Positions 1 through 12,900 of a DNA stretch of 64,000 nucleotides are shown in pieces. Within the stretch, counting starts at the first letter, position 1, and each line of letters begins with the position of its first letter. The stretch is from Boswellia sacra (lineage: Eukaryota > Streptophyta > Magnoliopsida > Sapindales > Burseraceae). The notes under the pieces were generated by a model. The model saw only the letters and a program-made list of their open reading frames with translations. It did no database searches and was not told the DNA's origin. The stretch lies in the NCBI GenBank assembly GCA_013180625.2, contig SNVD02013915.1:620001-684000 (forward strand), read 5' to 3'. The position numbers and the translations under genes were made by a program.

Positions 1-977
1 AAGCTAAATTAACCAAGAATAAATAAATCAATAACACAAAGATTCACAATTCTTCCTTTTTACAATCCATATTCACCAGGAGTTGTCCCATTAAAGCACA
101 GAATCCAGTATTGGAAGTAATCACAAAAGGAAAAAATGGGAGTTCTTGGATGTAACTAGAAAAGTTCAATGGTAAAAACATGCATACCAAGCATTCATGT
201 CATCTTAATTGTAGGCCAACCACAATGGTTGAACAAACTTTTAGTGAGTCAAGGAAAAAACCACACAACCAGCATAAACACGAGTGCTATGAAATCCTAC
301 ACATGGTGATTTTAAATGGTTAAATTATTGAGACAATTACAATAAGAACCATCGAGTTTTGACTTAATTTTAAGCGAATAACAACTATATATTTTTTATC
401 AATCACATCCTTGAAGTTGTCTTCAAATCATTATTTTCACCAATCAAATCATCATTTTTAGGGGTTTGATTGATGAAAAATGAACTTCAAATGTATGATT
501 GATGAAAAATGTATAGTCGTTTCTGCTTGCAATTAAGCCAAAACTCGAGGGTACTTATTGATATTATCTCTCAATTTATTAGATAGGGTATTTGGTCCCA
601 AACTTGGACATAGAAGGTACATATAGAGGTGGTGAATCGTATATGTTTTTCACAGAACTAAGTTACAAGTCATTAGTCCTACATGAATTTCCTACTGCAG
701 TGAAATGACCAAATAAATCCAATATGTTAAGCAGTTTCAGGACAAGTAAAGGCCATCAAATTTTTCCCATAGAGGCGAAGGGTAAAGAATCCAATTAGAT
801 AACTAAGCTATAACACACTAACCTATAAACGACCAACTTTTCAACTAACACAAAATGAAATTTCAGAAGCTAATGCCAGTAGAAAGCATGCCTCCTTATT
901 CATAAAAAGAAGTGGAAATAAATAAATAAATTTTTTGGTGTCACTCTCTACTAAAAAGGAATCGGTTGCACTTCCAT
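1..977. other. 3' flank of the helicase gene, no gene seen
   Basis: AT-rich DNA downstream of the minus-strand helicase stop. Apart from the fold-back repeat at 321-581 I see no coding potential. The polyadenylation region of the helicase transcript should fall within the last few hundred bases next to 978, but no single signal can be singled out. Confidence 0.5.
321..581. mobile_element. Fold-back MITE-like inverted repeat
   Basis: The two ends are long imperfect inverted repeats. The left arm (about 321-420, beginning TAAATTATTGAGACAATTAC) matches the reverse complement of the right arm (about 480-581, reading TAATAAATTGAGAGATAATA). Both arms contain CAATAAG, TCGAGTTTTG and ATCAATCA in the same order. 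The arms are nearly 100 bp with a short loop, so the element could fold into a hairpin. It lies 400-650 bp past the helicase stop. No target duplication could be fixed, so the superfamily is unknown. Confidence 0.6.
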
Positions 978-3900
978 TCAGCGATAAAGCAGGGTTTTAC
1001 CTTTTCTTGTCTTAGGTGGTTTGACGCCACCACTGACAATTGAATTTGGTGAAAGAGATCTTTTAGTAGGTGCAGACTTCACTGGTGGTTCAGACTTCTT
1101 CGAGGAAATGAGAGAAGAGTAAAGAATAGCATCAACAGCTTCTCGTTGTTGCTTTCTTTTTGCAATTAAATCTGCAGAACCATCTACCGTATTAGGATCT
1201 CTTCCTTTTTTATCAACAACTTGCTCGTTTAGGCTACCTCCACTTGAAGTTGTTGAGCCTTTCAATTTTCTCTGGTTTCTGTCATTATCAAAAGACCTCT
1301 TTGGATTTTCCGACACATTAAATTTTGAATATTTATGGCAATCACTTTTTTCTTGTCCTGAGTGGTCTAATCTATTCTTTGAATTGGCACATTTATCTTT
1401 CTTCTTATCTATAGGACTAACAACTGAATTCAATTTCTTATGGCCACTATCTCTGACTCTACCTTTATTATCCAAACCATGTTCTCCTGATTCTGTAGAC
1501 TTCAAATTCTTGGACAATCGGTCCTCACCATTTGATCCAAGAGAATGATGGTTCCTCTTGACTGAAAAATCATGTTTGTCTCTGGCTCTTCTTCCGCTAG
1601 TTCCCAGACCACCCTTTTCTGCTGAATCTTTAGGATCATCTCCGGCAACTGTTCTGTTAATCTGAACAGCATGGCCATTATCTGTTGTTTTAGCTTCTAA
1701 GCATTCTTTAAACTTGCGCTCACTCTGTTTGATAGGCCGAATAGTATCTCCATCCCTTTCAACATTATTCAGCCAGCTTGAACGATCATCAGGATTTTTG
1801 TGAGGGTTCTTCCTAAGAGCTGATTTAAACATTGACTTGTACGGCCTTTTAACAGATACGACCAGATTTCTCTCATTAGCATCCTTCACAAGAGCAGCCC
1901 AGTTAAAATTCTTCTGCAATGTTCTTCCATTACCCAAAATCCATAGAGAAAGCCTGGCTCTTGTCAAAGCAACATTCATCCTCCTAACATCTGCAACAAA
2001 CCCAATACTGCTCAAACCAATCTCAGGTGAATCAGAGCATGAATCTGCTGCCCTAACAGTGGAAAGTATCAGTATGTCAACCTCCCGGCCTTGAAAACCA
2101 TCAACTGTATTGAATTCCATATCAGAAATAACAGAAGATCCAAATGCACTCAAAAATCGCGAACGCAAAAGCAAAAGTTGACTCTTGTATGGTGTAATTA
2201 TGCCAATTCTTCCACCAACAAATTCAGATGGATATCTGTGTGAAGTGCTCATAATACAAAATAAAAACAGTAACTATATACTCATATGTTAAGAATATAA
2301 TAAAAAGTAAGATTAAAAATAGTATTTAAGGAGAAAAAAGAAATGTACCTCTTCCTGAAAAACCGGAGTAATTCAACAGCAGCATCAGCCTCATGCTCGT
2401 TATAAAGGGAAAATGCACCAGAGTTCTTACCCCGAAGCTCCTGGCCATCAATAATGTCATAAAATACATAGGGTCCAAGACCCCTGGTCTCGTGGAATGG
2501 TGCTGATTTTGATGACATCTTCTCACCATTCAGTAACTTACTCTCATAAAAATGCAAAGAAGGAAACCGGCATATGTCTGGGTGCATCCTATACTGTAAA
2601 TTTTAATAACTTTGTAAGCATGTGTATTCAAAAGAACGAGAATTTCAGTCACGTTAATTAAACTTGCCCCCTTTTTTTTCCTTTAACAAGAATATCTTAC
2701 AAATAGAAGCATTATAAGGTAAATGAAATTATCAAATGGACAATTTCTTTTGAGTAGATGAGGAAAATAAGGTTCAGAATAAATTGGTAACAAGACTGGG
2801 AAAAAAAATGTTGATTGATAAACAAAACTCATAGCATTATCTGTAAGATTAAAAATACCGAAATATGCAATGTCCCTAACTAAACTATCATCAGCCCCGG
2901 TGATGAGAGATATAGAGTAAGTTGTGTTGCTATACATGAGAAACTAAATAAGATAATAGCTTGTTTGGACATCCTGCTTCAAATTTAATTGCTGAACTTA
3001 CATTTCATACAAGTATTCTTTAAATCTCCTAATAAAACATTTTCCACGAGTAATGTAACACATTTAGTTTTCAGGTATAGCGACTATTTCCATCAAAACA
3101 AAAAAATTGTCTGGTATAAAACCATGTCAAGTAACGTAATAAAAAATAAAATAAAATAAAACCCAGCTATTCTACCTGACTGTTAAGCATAACTGGAGCC
3201 CGAAGTACTTAAAATTGAACAGATAATTAATTTTACCTGTTTAGTAAGCATCACAACTGGATGTCCAGCCCTCTGTAAACGCTCAAACATGCTGCATTCA
3301 TACAGAAATTTGCTTGCAACATTCGAGAGAACGGTTGCAGGGAGCTGCTTTGGATCACCAACCTAATCAAAATTCAAACTTGAGCTTCAATACATAAGTC
3401 AACAACTCAACATAACATTTGTTGTATTTAGTAAATCGTCCTCACCATGATACATTTTGTCCCAGTTGACTTTAGAAGTTGAAGAGGAATCAAAGTAGCT
3501 GGTTCTAAAGCCTAGAGCGACAGTAAGACCAAGTTGAAAAGTAAAGAACAAACAACACTATTGCCAACACAATGGAACATTGAGAACAAAAGGGAGAAAA
3601 TACTACCTGAGCTGCTTCATCAATCACAACAGCATCAAATAGAGTATTCTCAGATGGATTACCAAATTTAGAACTTGACATAGATTCAGAGCACACTCCA
3701 TAAAGATCTCCACCACACCCACTTAATGTGGTTACCACTATTTCTGCTTCCCTCAATATAGACTTTCTCAGTTTATGCTTTAATGCTTTGGTTTCTTCAT
3801 AAGATCTTTTCTCCTGCACCTGAGCAGCACTAAGATCTTTATAGATTTGCTTCTTTTGTTCATAGAGTTTTCGTAGCTTTGCCTCTAATTCTGCATCAGA

Positions 3901-6900
3901 CATCTCTTTAAGATCATCCCTCTTATCAGCTTCATCTTCCAAAACATTTCCCATTTCTGAATTTCCATCCTTCATGTTAGCACGCTTAGCTTCATAAAAC
4001 CTAATTTGGTCAACCAACCTTTCTAAATTAGAACGCAGTACTATAGAAGAGTTTCTACACGAATCATTCTTAGAATCATTTAAATGCATTCTCTCTTCCG
4101 CCACACGATGATCAACAAGTGTATCGATAAAGAAGGGCAGTGAATTTGGATGAACAGTTTTAATATTTCCTACACGCACAAGATATGGCTTGTACATCCT
4201 TCCATCACTACCATAAAGGCCTTCACTAGACATTCTTGATACCAACTCATCAACAGCTGCATTTGACTGAGCACAGATGAGAACCCTTCCTCTCACAGAA
4301 CTTTCCAATGATTTTTTATCCCTGTCCACATCCTCATTTAATTGTCTAGCCAAGGCCGCATCCTGCCACGCCCTTGCAATGGCAACGGACTGGCTAATCT
4401 TTGGCCTGGTATTGGTGCCTGAACCATAACTTTGTTTCAAGTGGCCACTCAGAGAATTTTTTCTAGCAAGCAAAGCACTGACAATGGCCACTATAGTACG
4501 GGTCTTCCCAGTCCCTATTGAACCAGAAAACACATTGCGAATACAGCAAATTTAAGATCTATCAGAAGTTGGATCAAATGGGGAAATAAAGTTTTAAAAA
4601 AAAAGGGGCAAACCAAAAATAAAATTAAAAAGAAAGAAGTACCTGGAGGACCCTGAATAAGAGACAATTCAAAATCTTTCTTTATACTGGATGATCCAAT
4701 GGCAACACTGATGGCTTGCAGCTGACTCTCATTAAATGAGGACTTTAAAATCTGCTGCAAGTGCTGAGGAAGTTTTCCCAGATCTGGTTCTCTCAATTCA
4801 TTATAACGAGGGGAAACACTGACTGGTTTGAGAATAATTGGAAGCAGAGGAATATTATTTAACGAAGATAAAGCCTGAAATTCTCGAAGTTGTGGTGTTA
4901 TACTCATGATGCGACTAGCATGCCATTTACTACGTTCAAAAAGATTCCGCCTAGCTTGATTTAAACGCAAAGAACCATTCTGTAGATAGAACCTGATAAG
5001 CAGTATGCTTGACCTTCTTTTGTTGTCTCTCTCGCGCCTCTCAACCTGAGAGAAGTTTGAATCATTTGGCATAACATGGAAACACAATTTAAAAATAAGA
5101 ACAAAAATGGAAGACTAGATAAAAGATATACATACTTCGCAATGAGACAAGCAAAAGGCCTATTTCAGCAATCATTTAAATATAATTCAATGTTTTGCCA
5201 CCTTAAATACGGAGGTATATCAACCTTCCATTCTTTATAGCTTCTTAAAGAGAGGGAACATTACCTAAAAATGTCAATGTCGGTCTAATAGAAACGTCGA
5301 CAACTAAATAAGGAATATATTATTAAGGATGATAGCAGGATGGACAACAGCAAAATCACCAATCAACACTTAATAATAACTTCTTCAAGTACATTGAGAC
5401 AATGTCCATCACATATATGCGGTTAAATGTGAATCAGGCTGGTATTTTTTATAACAAAACAACATATGTTAAAGAAATTGATTCTCTAGAGAGAGGAATT
5501 ATCTCAAAGAGTTTTTATTTTACAAAACCAATATATTATATTTTCAGTTTTACACATCCGCATGTATCTATGTACTACATCAAATCAGACCCAAAAAGAA
5601 AAAAAAAAAAAAAAGAAACCTCTCTTTTCACCAGCGGGTCTGAGCTCTTCATGTTACCCGAAAACTTTTCCTTCGTTAGGGCAAACACTGTTATCATTAG
5701 GTTAAAAGCACATATGTGCAGATGCGCTAGTGCTTGCTAATAATAACAGATTGAAATAATTTTCCATTTGCGTAAATATATGGAACTCACAACTAACTAT
5801 TCAAACAGGTGACTAGAGAAAATATAATGCAATACCTTTCCAACCATATGAAAATCATGGGAAGTCTTTTGCGGAGGCTCTTTAGTGACCAAAACAAGGT
5901 CATTTTCTGCAAAACTTTTAGATGTCAACGGATCATCATCATCATGGACAAATCGAACAAGATGGAAGTCATCAACCCTCTCAACTGACAGCACAGACAG
6001 ACACCCAAAGTACACGTCCTCCCACGAAGACATTTCCAGGAAGGAACTATGTAACTGTGCTTTAAACTCCTCCAAAACCAATGGTCGGAAGATTCCCACA
6101 TACTGTTCAGATGATTTAAAACACACAGGAACCTCCTTTAATTTGTTAAGAACATGATTCTCATCTTCACTAGCAGATGCTAATCCCACTGTTGAAAAAT
6201 AATTTATTTCTAAAATGGATCTATACCAGTCATCAAGCCTTGGAGGCCCAAACCTTTTAACTCCAGTCTCCAGCCTTTGTAAATGGCCAGATTGGTTTTT
6301 AAAAGGTGATTGAAGTTGAATAACTTGTCGTTTAGGAACAAAGGGGCATGATTTTGTAAGCATTGACTTCTGATGTTTCAATGCTTTGAAGGCACACTCC
6401 AATGGATCCTCTTCAGCTTCACTTACTAACTCTTTCAAAACTGTATCAGAAGCTTCAGCAACCATATTTTTGGAGTGCTGATTCAAAGTTTTGGAACTGG
6501 ACGACTCAACCGATTTGGTTTTCAAACCAACCTCTGGGGATGGAAAAGTATCATTTGTATCACATTTGGGGTTCATTTCTTTATTCTTACCGTCAACAAG
6601 TTTTGATTTTAGAAAATCAACTGATTTGCCTTTGGGCTTATCAAAGTCCTGTTTCAGAGAAGCAAGGCTGGAAACATCTTTATCTCTTTGCAGGAAATCA
6701 TCCAACAGATCTTTTGAAGCATCAGCACTATAAACACTCTTTTTGGAGGAGTCTGCATGTAAAGTGCTCTTAACAGTTGTTGGAGCCAAAGTCCTGCTAT
6801 CCAACTGTCTTGACTTGATATCATCAGATAAAGTACCAAGTTTGGCTGAGAGTTCTTTTTCTGTCTCATCATCTGAAATAACAATCATACTATTTTCACT

Positions 6901-9900
6901 CCTACTATGCACCGTGTCAGAATCCACAACCCGAAAATCTGTATTCTTCACAGGAAAAGGCTGCAAATCTGAAACCGCAGATTTTTTCTCGATAGACAAG
7001 CCCTCAGGAAATACTGCTTTTGACCTCAAGGAGGTATTTTCAACATTACAAGAAGCTTCCTTTGATAATGAAACACAAAGGTGTGATACTTTTTCCGTCA
7101 ACTCATCAATGTCAAAATTATCTAAGGGATGACAACATACAAACAAATAGCAAAACAGTTAAAAATAATAATAATGAATGACCAGTAGGAAGGTATGTTT
7201 TCCAACATTAAGTCCATAAATCTTTCAAGCTCACCAGATGAAATAAGATTTTCAATGGCACTGAATGTCAATTCAGATGTGCTCCTGCATGACTCTTTCA
7301 GCAGATTTAACAGAGAAGTTACAGTTCGTTTCCAGTACACAACGACAACTTTAAGCTGTGACTTTCCCCAGTCCATCAGATCATGAAGCCAATTGTAATC
7401 AAATACGTTTTCCAAAGTTTTTCCAGAATCCACATATTGTTTAACAAGCAATGGGCATAGTCTTCCAAGAACAAGAGGAAGGATCTCGAGTAAGCGGATA
7501 CATGTCATCTGAAACAAGAAAGGAACAAGATCAGTTAGGCCTGCGCAAGTGAACCAAGTCAAGACACATGAAAGATAAGATAGGTGTTCATATAGTTAAA
7601 AATTATAAAAGCTCCCCATAAAACCAGAAATTGTAAGACAACTGGGTCTGCATGCACACACCCACAGATACGAGAACAAAAACCAAAGTAGATGGCTTCT
7701 AGAGAAGAGGCATAGTATGAAACTAATATGTGCATGATGCATATACTTACAACATATAACCAATATTGACAAGAACAAAAGAAACAAAATAGGCTCAACA
7801 GATGGCCAGTTCATAATCAAAGACTGAAATTTTTTTACCTGACAAAGACTGTAGTCAAGAAACATCTTCCCTTCTAGCAAACACCTTTCTACAGAAGGCC
7901 ATGCAATTTCTGCCAGCAAGTAATGGAATTTCTCCCATAACTTTAAGTCAACATTTGAAGAATGTCCAACACTTACATCCAAAGAATCAAAGGATGGCTG
8001 CCTTAAAAATCCACCTTGGGAAGAGAACTTCATAACACTCAAGTTGTCAGATGAATTTTCTGGCAAATTGGAATTTGGTAGACGCCCTTCCTCAAATATT
8101 TTCCTAAGAATGAAGAAGAAATGATGTAAAGCCTGAAACTTTGATAACACAGAATCTAGCAGCACCTGAAATTTGCAAACAGGGCTTGTCAGTTGTTTGT
8201 GAGCAATGCGTATTTTTAATATAGTGACAACAGATGTTCAAGAGCCATTTGTCTAGAGAAACATTTGCCTAATTAAGCATGGCCACGAAACAAAATCAAA
8301 TGTCTCATAAAGTTAAGATGTAAAAAAGAATAATAAAAAACAATAAATTCCAAAATAATAAACAAATGTCCAAAAAGGGTACTAAATTAAAGAAATGTAC
8401 CAGGTTCAAGCCATGTCTCAAGCCCAAAAAAGTGGCAGACAAAGAAGAACTGCAGGAGCAAAGAAACTTCAAACCACTAGTAAGACCTCGCGTGTTTGAC
8501 ACTTGTTCCAAGATACACTTACTGAATTGCCTCACATCCTGCACCAACCAAAGAAAAAAATATGTCCAACTTTTGGAAGAAATCCAATCAAAGGATGACA
8601 AGAGAAAGTGTAGATTACATAACTGGTTATAAATCACAAAGGTACAATGACCCAACCCGCCATACCAGACAATTTATTTCTATTTTTATCAAAACCTTGA
8701 TTTAGATGCTTTCCCAACCATAAAGCACCATCCTAATACTTCAAAGACTCGTCCATATACATGTCTGTCCAGAGGTTTGATCATTACTTGGGTGGAAATC
8801 TGGTCCAATTTAAACAATTACTCTGCTTCAGTAATATATATCTTTTTTCTAACATAAAATTTAATATATATATATATATATATGTATGCATGTATGTATG
8901 TTTGTATGTATGTATGTATGTATAACCATCCTCCTCAATCCTCAGGATACAAAACTTCAACAACTACTCATTTCCGTAATCTTAAAACTCTTCCTCTAAA
9001 TTTTTCATCCACCTCCCATGTAAAAACTCTTTCGCCTACTTTAAATTTCCTTATGAAATAACTATAGCTCACAAAGTTACTGTACTTACTCCTTATTTTC
9101 ATCATGTACAATGACATAACTGATATATGATAAAACTATTGCATTGACAAACTTACATCATTAGGATCGACAAGCAAAAGGATTAGGCTTTCAGACATAC
9201 TTGGCTCCCAAGTCCACTGCTTCCGAAGCTCTCCTTGCCCTATTTGGACTATAAAATATGCAGTTAACCTGTTAAAACACATCCAGAGCAATTAAAAAGA
9301 GGATAGCAATTCCAACTTTGAATAATTCATCGACTATTTAGATATGAGCAATGGTTTTCTGATCTAAAATCAACTAAAAAATTTAAACATAATTTGCAAA
9401 AATGCATTATTGAAAAAGATAAAGTCAACTAAAGAAAATAATGTGTAGAGAACCTCTTAAATGTCCTTATTAATGGCAAACACATTGTTGAGACTTCCAT
9501 TGAGTTCTTGGATTTCTTCCCACCACCACCATCATCACAACCAGTTGGAACCTTCCATCCAAATGTAGAAGATATTTCTGTCGCAGATGATGACAGCCAA
9601 GTTCTAACATGAAGGGCCATTTCTGCACTAATTTCAGGTTCCACAATAGAGAATTGAGATCTAGCCCAGAACACAGCCTTCGAAAATGATACTGGTAAGA
9701 TTGAGGGCTCAATATCAACCAGAACATCCATCCACAACATCGGAATGCACATCCACCCTCTGTAATCCTGAGAAGCAATTTTACTTTGTAAACTAAATTC
9801 TTTCCAAGAACTATTATCCTTCTCCTCAATATCTGGAGCAAATGGAATCATTTGATCATTTTCATCATCACTTGTCTCTACAGAAATGATACTGTCAGCA

Positions 9901-12900
9901 CTAAAAGATCTGGAAGAATTCAGCAACGAAGTAATTAAGGCAGCAGCATCAGATACTATGATAGATTGTATAAGATCAAAGGCCGGTTGCCGCAGAGAAT
10001 TGTGAAGTGAAGAATCCTTCAGAGAAGACACAAGAAAGGGGCCCCTGTCCATTAAGTTGCCAAGAAATGAGTAATGCAAGTTTGTTTGTGTGTGTGCACA
10101 AAAGAAGAAAGAGGGTAGGGTGAGAACATATGAAAAGTCGAATAGAAGCTATTATTTTCTTATCTAAGCAGAAGAGAAAGTAAAAAAAGATATATATACC
10201 TAATGTTAAATTTTAACCCTAACTTTGTAAAAGAATAAAATTAAAATGTTAAAGTGAATAATGCTTAAATGAATCATTTTCTTTAAACATCCCCCCCACC
10301 CTTTCAACATGAATTTTTTTTTCTTAAGCATCTCCTTTTTCCCTCCAACCTCTTGCTTCAACTTCTCTGCCATAACCATAATCAAGTACAGAGGGCCTGG
10401 AACTACATACCACATATGTGCACACTCAAATGGTGGGCACGGTGGATTCATCTTGTAGCCTCGGTGTACAATAAGAAGGGCAATCTGAAAATACAATCTT
10501 GCAAAAAAGCAACAGAATTGAGCTAAAGCCATAGATTTAAGAATAAAAAGATAAAATAGACGTGGCTACAACCCACACATAGCAGATCATTTTGACAGTC
10601 CGGAAGCAACAGCACAAACCTTGCAGGCCAATTTTATCGTTAGGACACTGAAGTTACTGCTAGCTGGAACTTGATGAAGAAGAAAGTACAGAAAGTTCCT
10701 ACGCTGCTTTTCATGTTCCCCATCTTGCAGAGCTTCAAGTGACTGGTTAAAAAGAATTTGAACAAATCACTAGAATCGTACAGCTTCCCTCAGACTAAAA
10801 TGAACCTAAAAATTCACAAGTGTACAAAAATATGTGAAGGGATAAATAAAAGATGAAAGGATTCATAGAGATACCTGTAGGAAAGGCTGGAAGAGATCAA
10901 AAATGTCTTTATGGATTTTCTCGTTTCGAGTATGGAAACACTGACCCAACAGTGTATTGCGCATCACGCTGGGAGACAATGTGGACCTCAACCAAAGCTT
11001 ATAACCTTAAATCGATCATTTAAGGAAGTAAAAGAAAAAGACAAGTCGTCAGTCCAACATAAGACAGTGTATCAAATTAAGTCAGGGAAAAGGCCTACCA
11101 AGCATTTTGAAGAGTTCTCTCAAGCAAATGACAGCCTGAGAAAATTCAGGCGAATCACCACTGATATGGTTGAGCACAATGTCAAAGAAAATAGGATAGC
11201 GTTCCAATAACCCCTCTTCTAAAGCTTGAGGCTCCAAGAACTCTAGCCTATAAAAATATACCATGAACAGTTAGCATTCAAAGAGAGGGAAAATGTTTAA
11301 CAAAGATTTAGAGTTTAAGCAAGTGCTGCCTACAATGATGTGATTCCAAGCCATATAGGTAAGCGATCCAGCTGTGCTCTTGGCCTTGAATTCATAAAAG
11401 TTGATGGTAGTACTTCAGTTTCCAAAAAGCCAATGAATTTCTTAAGCAAAGGCTGCAGTGGTTCCAAGTCTGTTGCTCTCCTATGCAAAAAAATTAACAT
11501 TATTGAAATAAAATAATGTAACATAAACATTAAGCCAAGATCTAAGTAGCCATAAAGTGGAAGTTAAGACCTCAAAAGAGCTAAAATGTTGTAAAGATGA
11601 GTGATGTTTCTCTTTCTTTATTCTAAAAATAAAACAAAAAAAAAAAAGTGAAACGGGCTGTTGAGAAAAATTGAAAAATCTAAGTGATGGAATACTAAAA
11701 TGTCTTTGAAGGATAGACGGCTAAATAAGAAAACTTATGGACAACTTGTCATCCAATGCCAATAGCCAAAATTATTTCAGAACTCCTTCCTAAATGAAGT
11801 GGATAAAGAAAAAAGAAGTGTTCTCCTAAAAAGCTTCTAAGCACAAAGCCCAAATAGGTGTACACGTACTTTGTCCAACAAAATAGTAGTATCTTCCTCA
11901 ATCAAATCTATCTTCAAAAATACTGTTTCTTTCTTGCAAAACCACCCACAAAGTAGCCAAAACGGCACGACTACTTAAGATTTATGCCTCTTATCCTTTA
12001 CCAAAGCCATAATTATGTTTTGAAATGAAGTCACAACAAAGAGGCTAGAAACAACCCACTTAATTTTTGCAGCCTAAAAAATTTTAGAACATATCCATGG
12101 TGGTAAGATTATGGTTCTTGACAATCCATAAATTTGAGAAAATAAAGAACATCAAGGACAGTTATGTAACCATACACTGCCCCAAAAGTGAACTATTTGC
12201 CCATTTCCAAGCTCCAACTTCACAAGGGTTGAGAAAGAGGTTATTCTTGTGAGATAAATTTCCAGGGACTCCTACTAGAACCATTAAGAGCCATTTCAAC
12301 ATTCCACCCTTTCCCATGAAGGTCATATTTACTTTTGCTGACAACATGCCATGAAGAGTTTAGTTTTAAATGAAGCCTCCAAAGACATTTTCCCAAGAAG
12401 CCTCCTTTAATTTGTGGTCCAAACACCATTCCCAAACATTCCCAAGATATCTAGACTGCCACAAAGTGGAAGCCCCAAGTATTTCAAAGGCCACTCCAAT
12501 TCCACAACCCACTTTACCAGTCAAAGCTTGTAATTTGCTCTCGAGTGTTGAATCCAACGATATTGCTGTTAGATATTGATTCCAAAACTTATAGTAAGTT
12601 ATCTAATTTCAACTCATTCTAAAGAGAAGAAATAATGTCAACAAAATATTGAAGATGAGATAAACCACCTTTTGCATTTCTATTACAATGCCTCCTCTAA
12701 GAAATGCTATGTAATTGATTTCCTGATCTCCTCTTCAAAATTGCTCTCAACACCATTGTTTCGTCCTCCCTTGCGCGATCCCAATTAATGCCTTGAACCA
12801 TAAGAGTAGCTTTCCGCCAACCATATTATATATTATAGCTTTCCGCCAATCAAATTCTTCAATTTTATGTTTCTTCTATAGTGGCACCCACATCAATCCC

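Noticed and set aside
5402..7132. Plus-strand open frames across the helicase exons (5402-5740, 5885-6157, 6402-6773, 6743-7132)
   Set aside because: They lie opposite coding exons or an intron of the helicase and have no recognisable motif or supporting splice context.
10992..11002. Helicase acceptor placed at TTATAAG/CTTTGG
   Set aside because: It breaks the frame. The acceptor TTTAAG/GTTATAAG (exon end 11005) keeps the frame and gives a sensible LGYKLWLRS junction.
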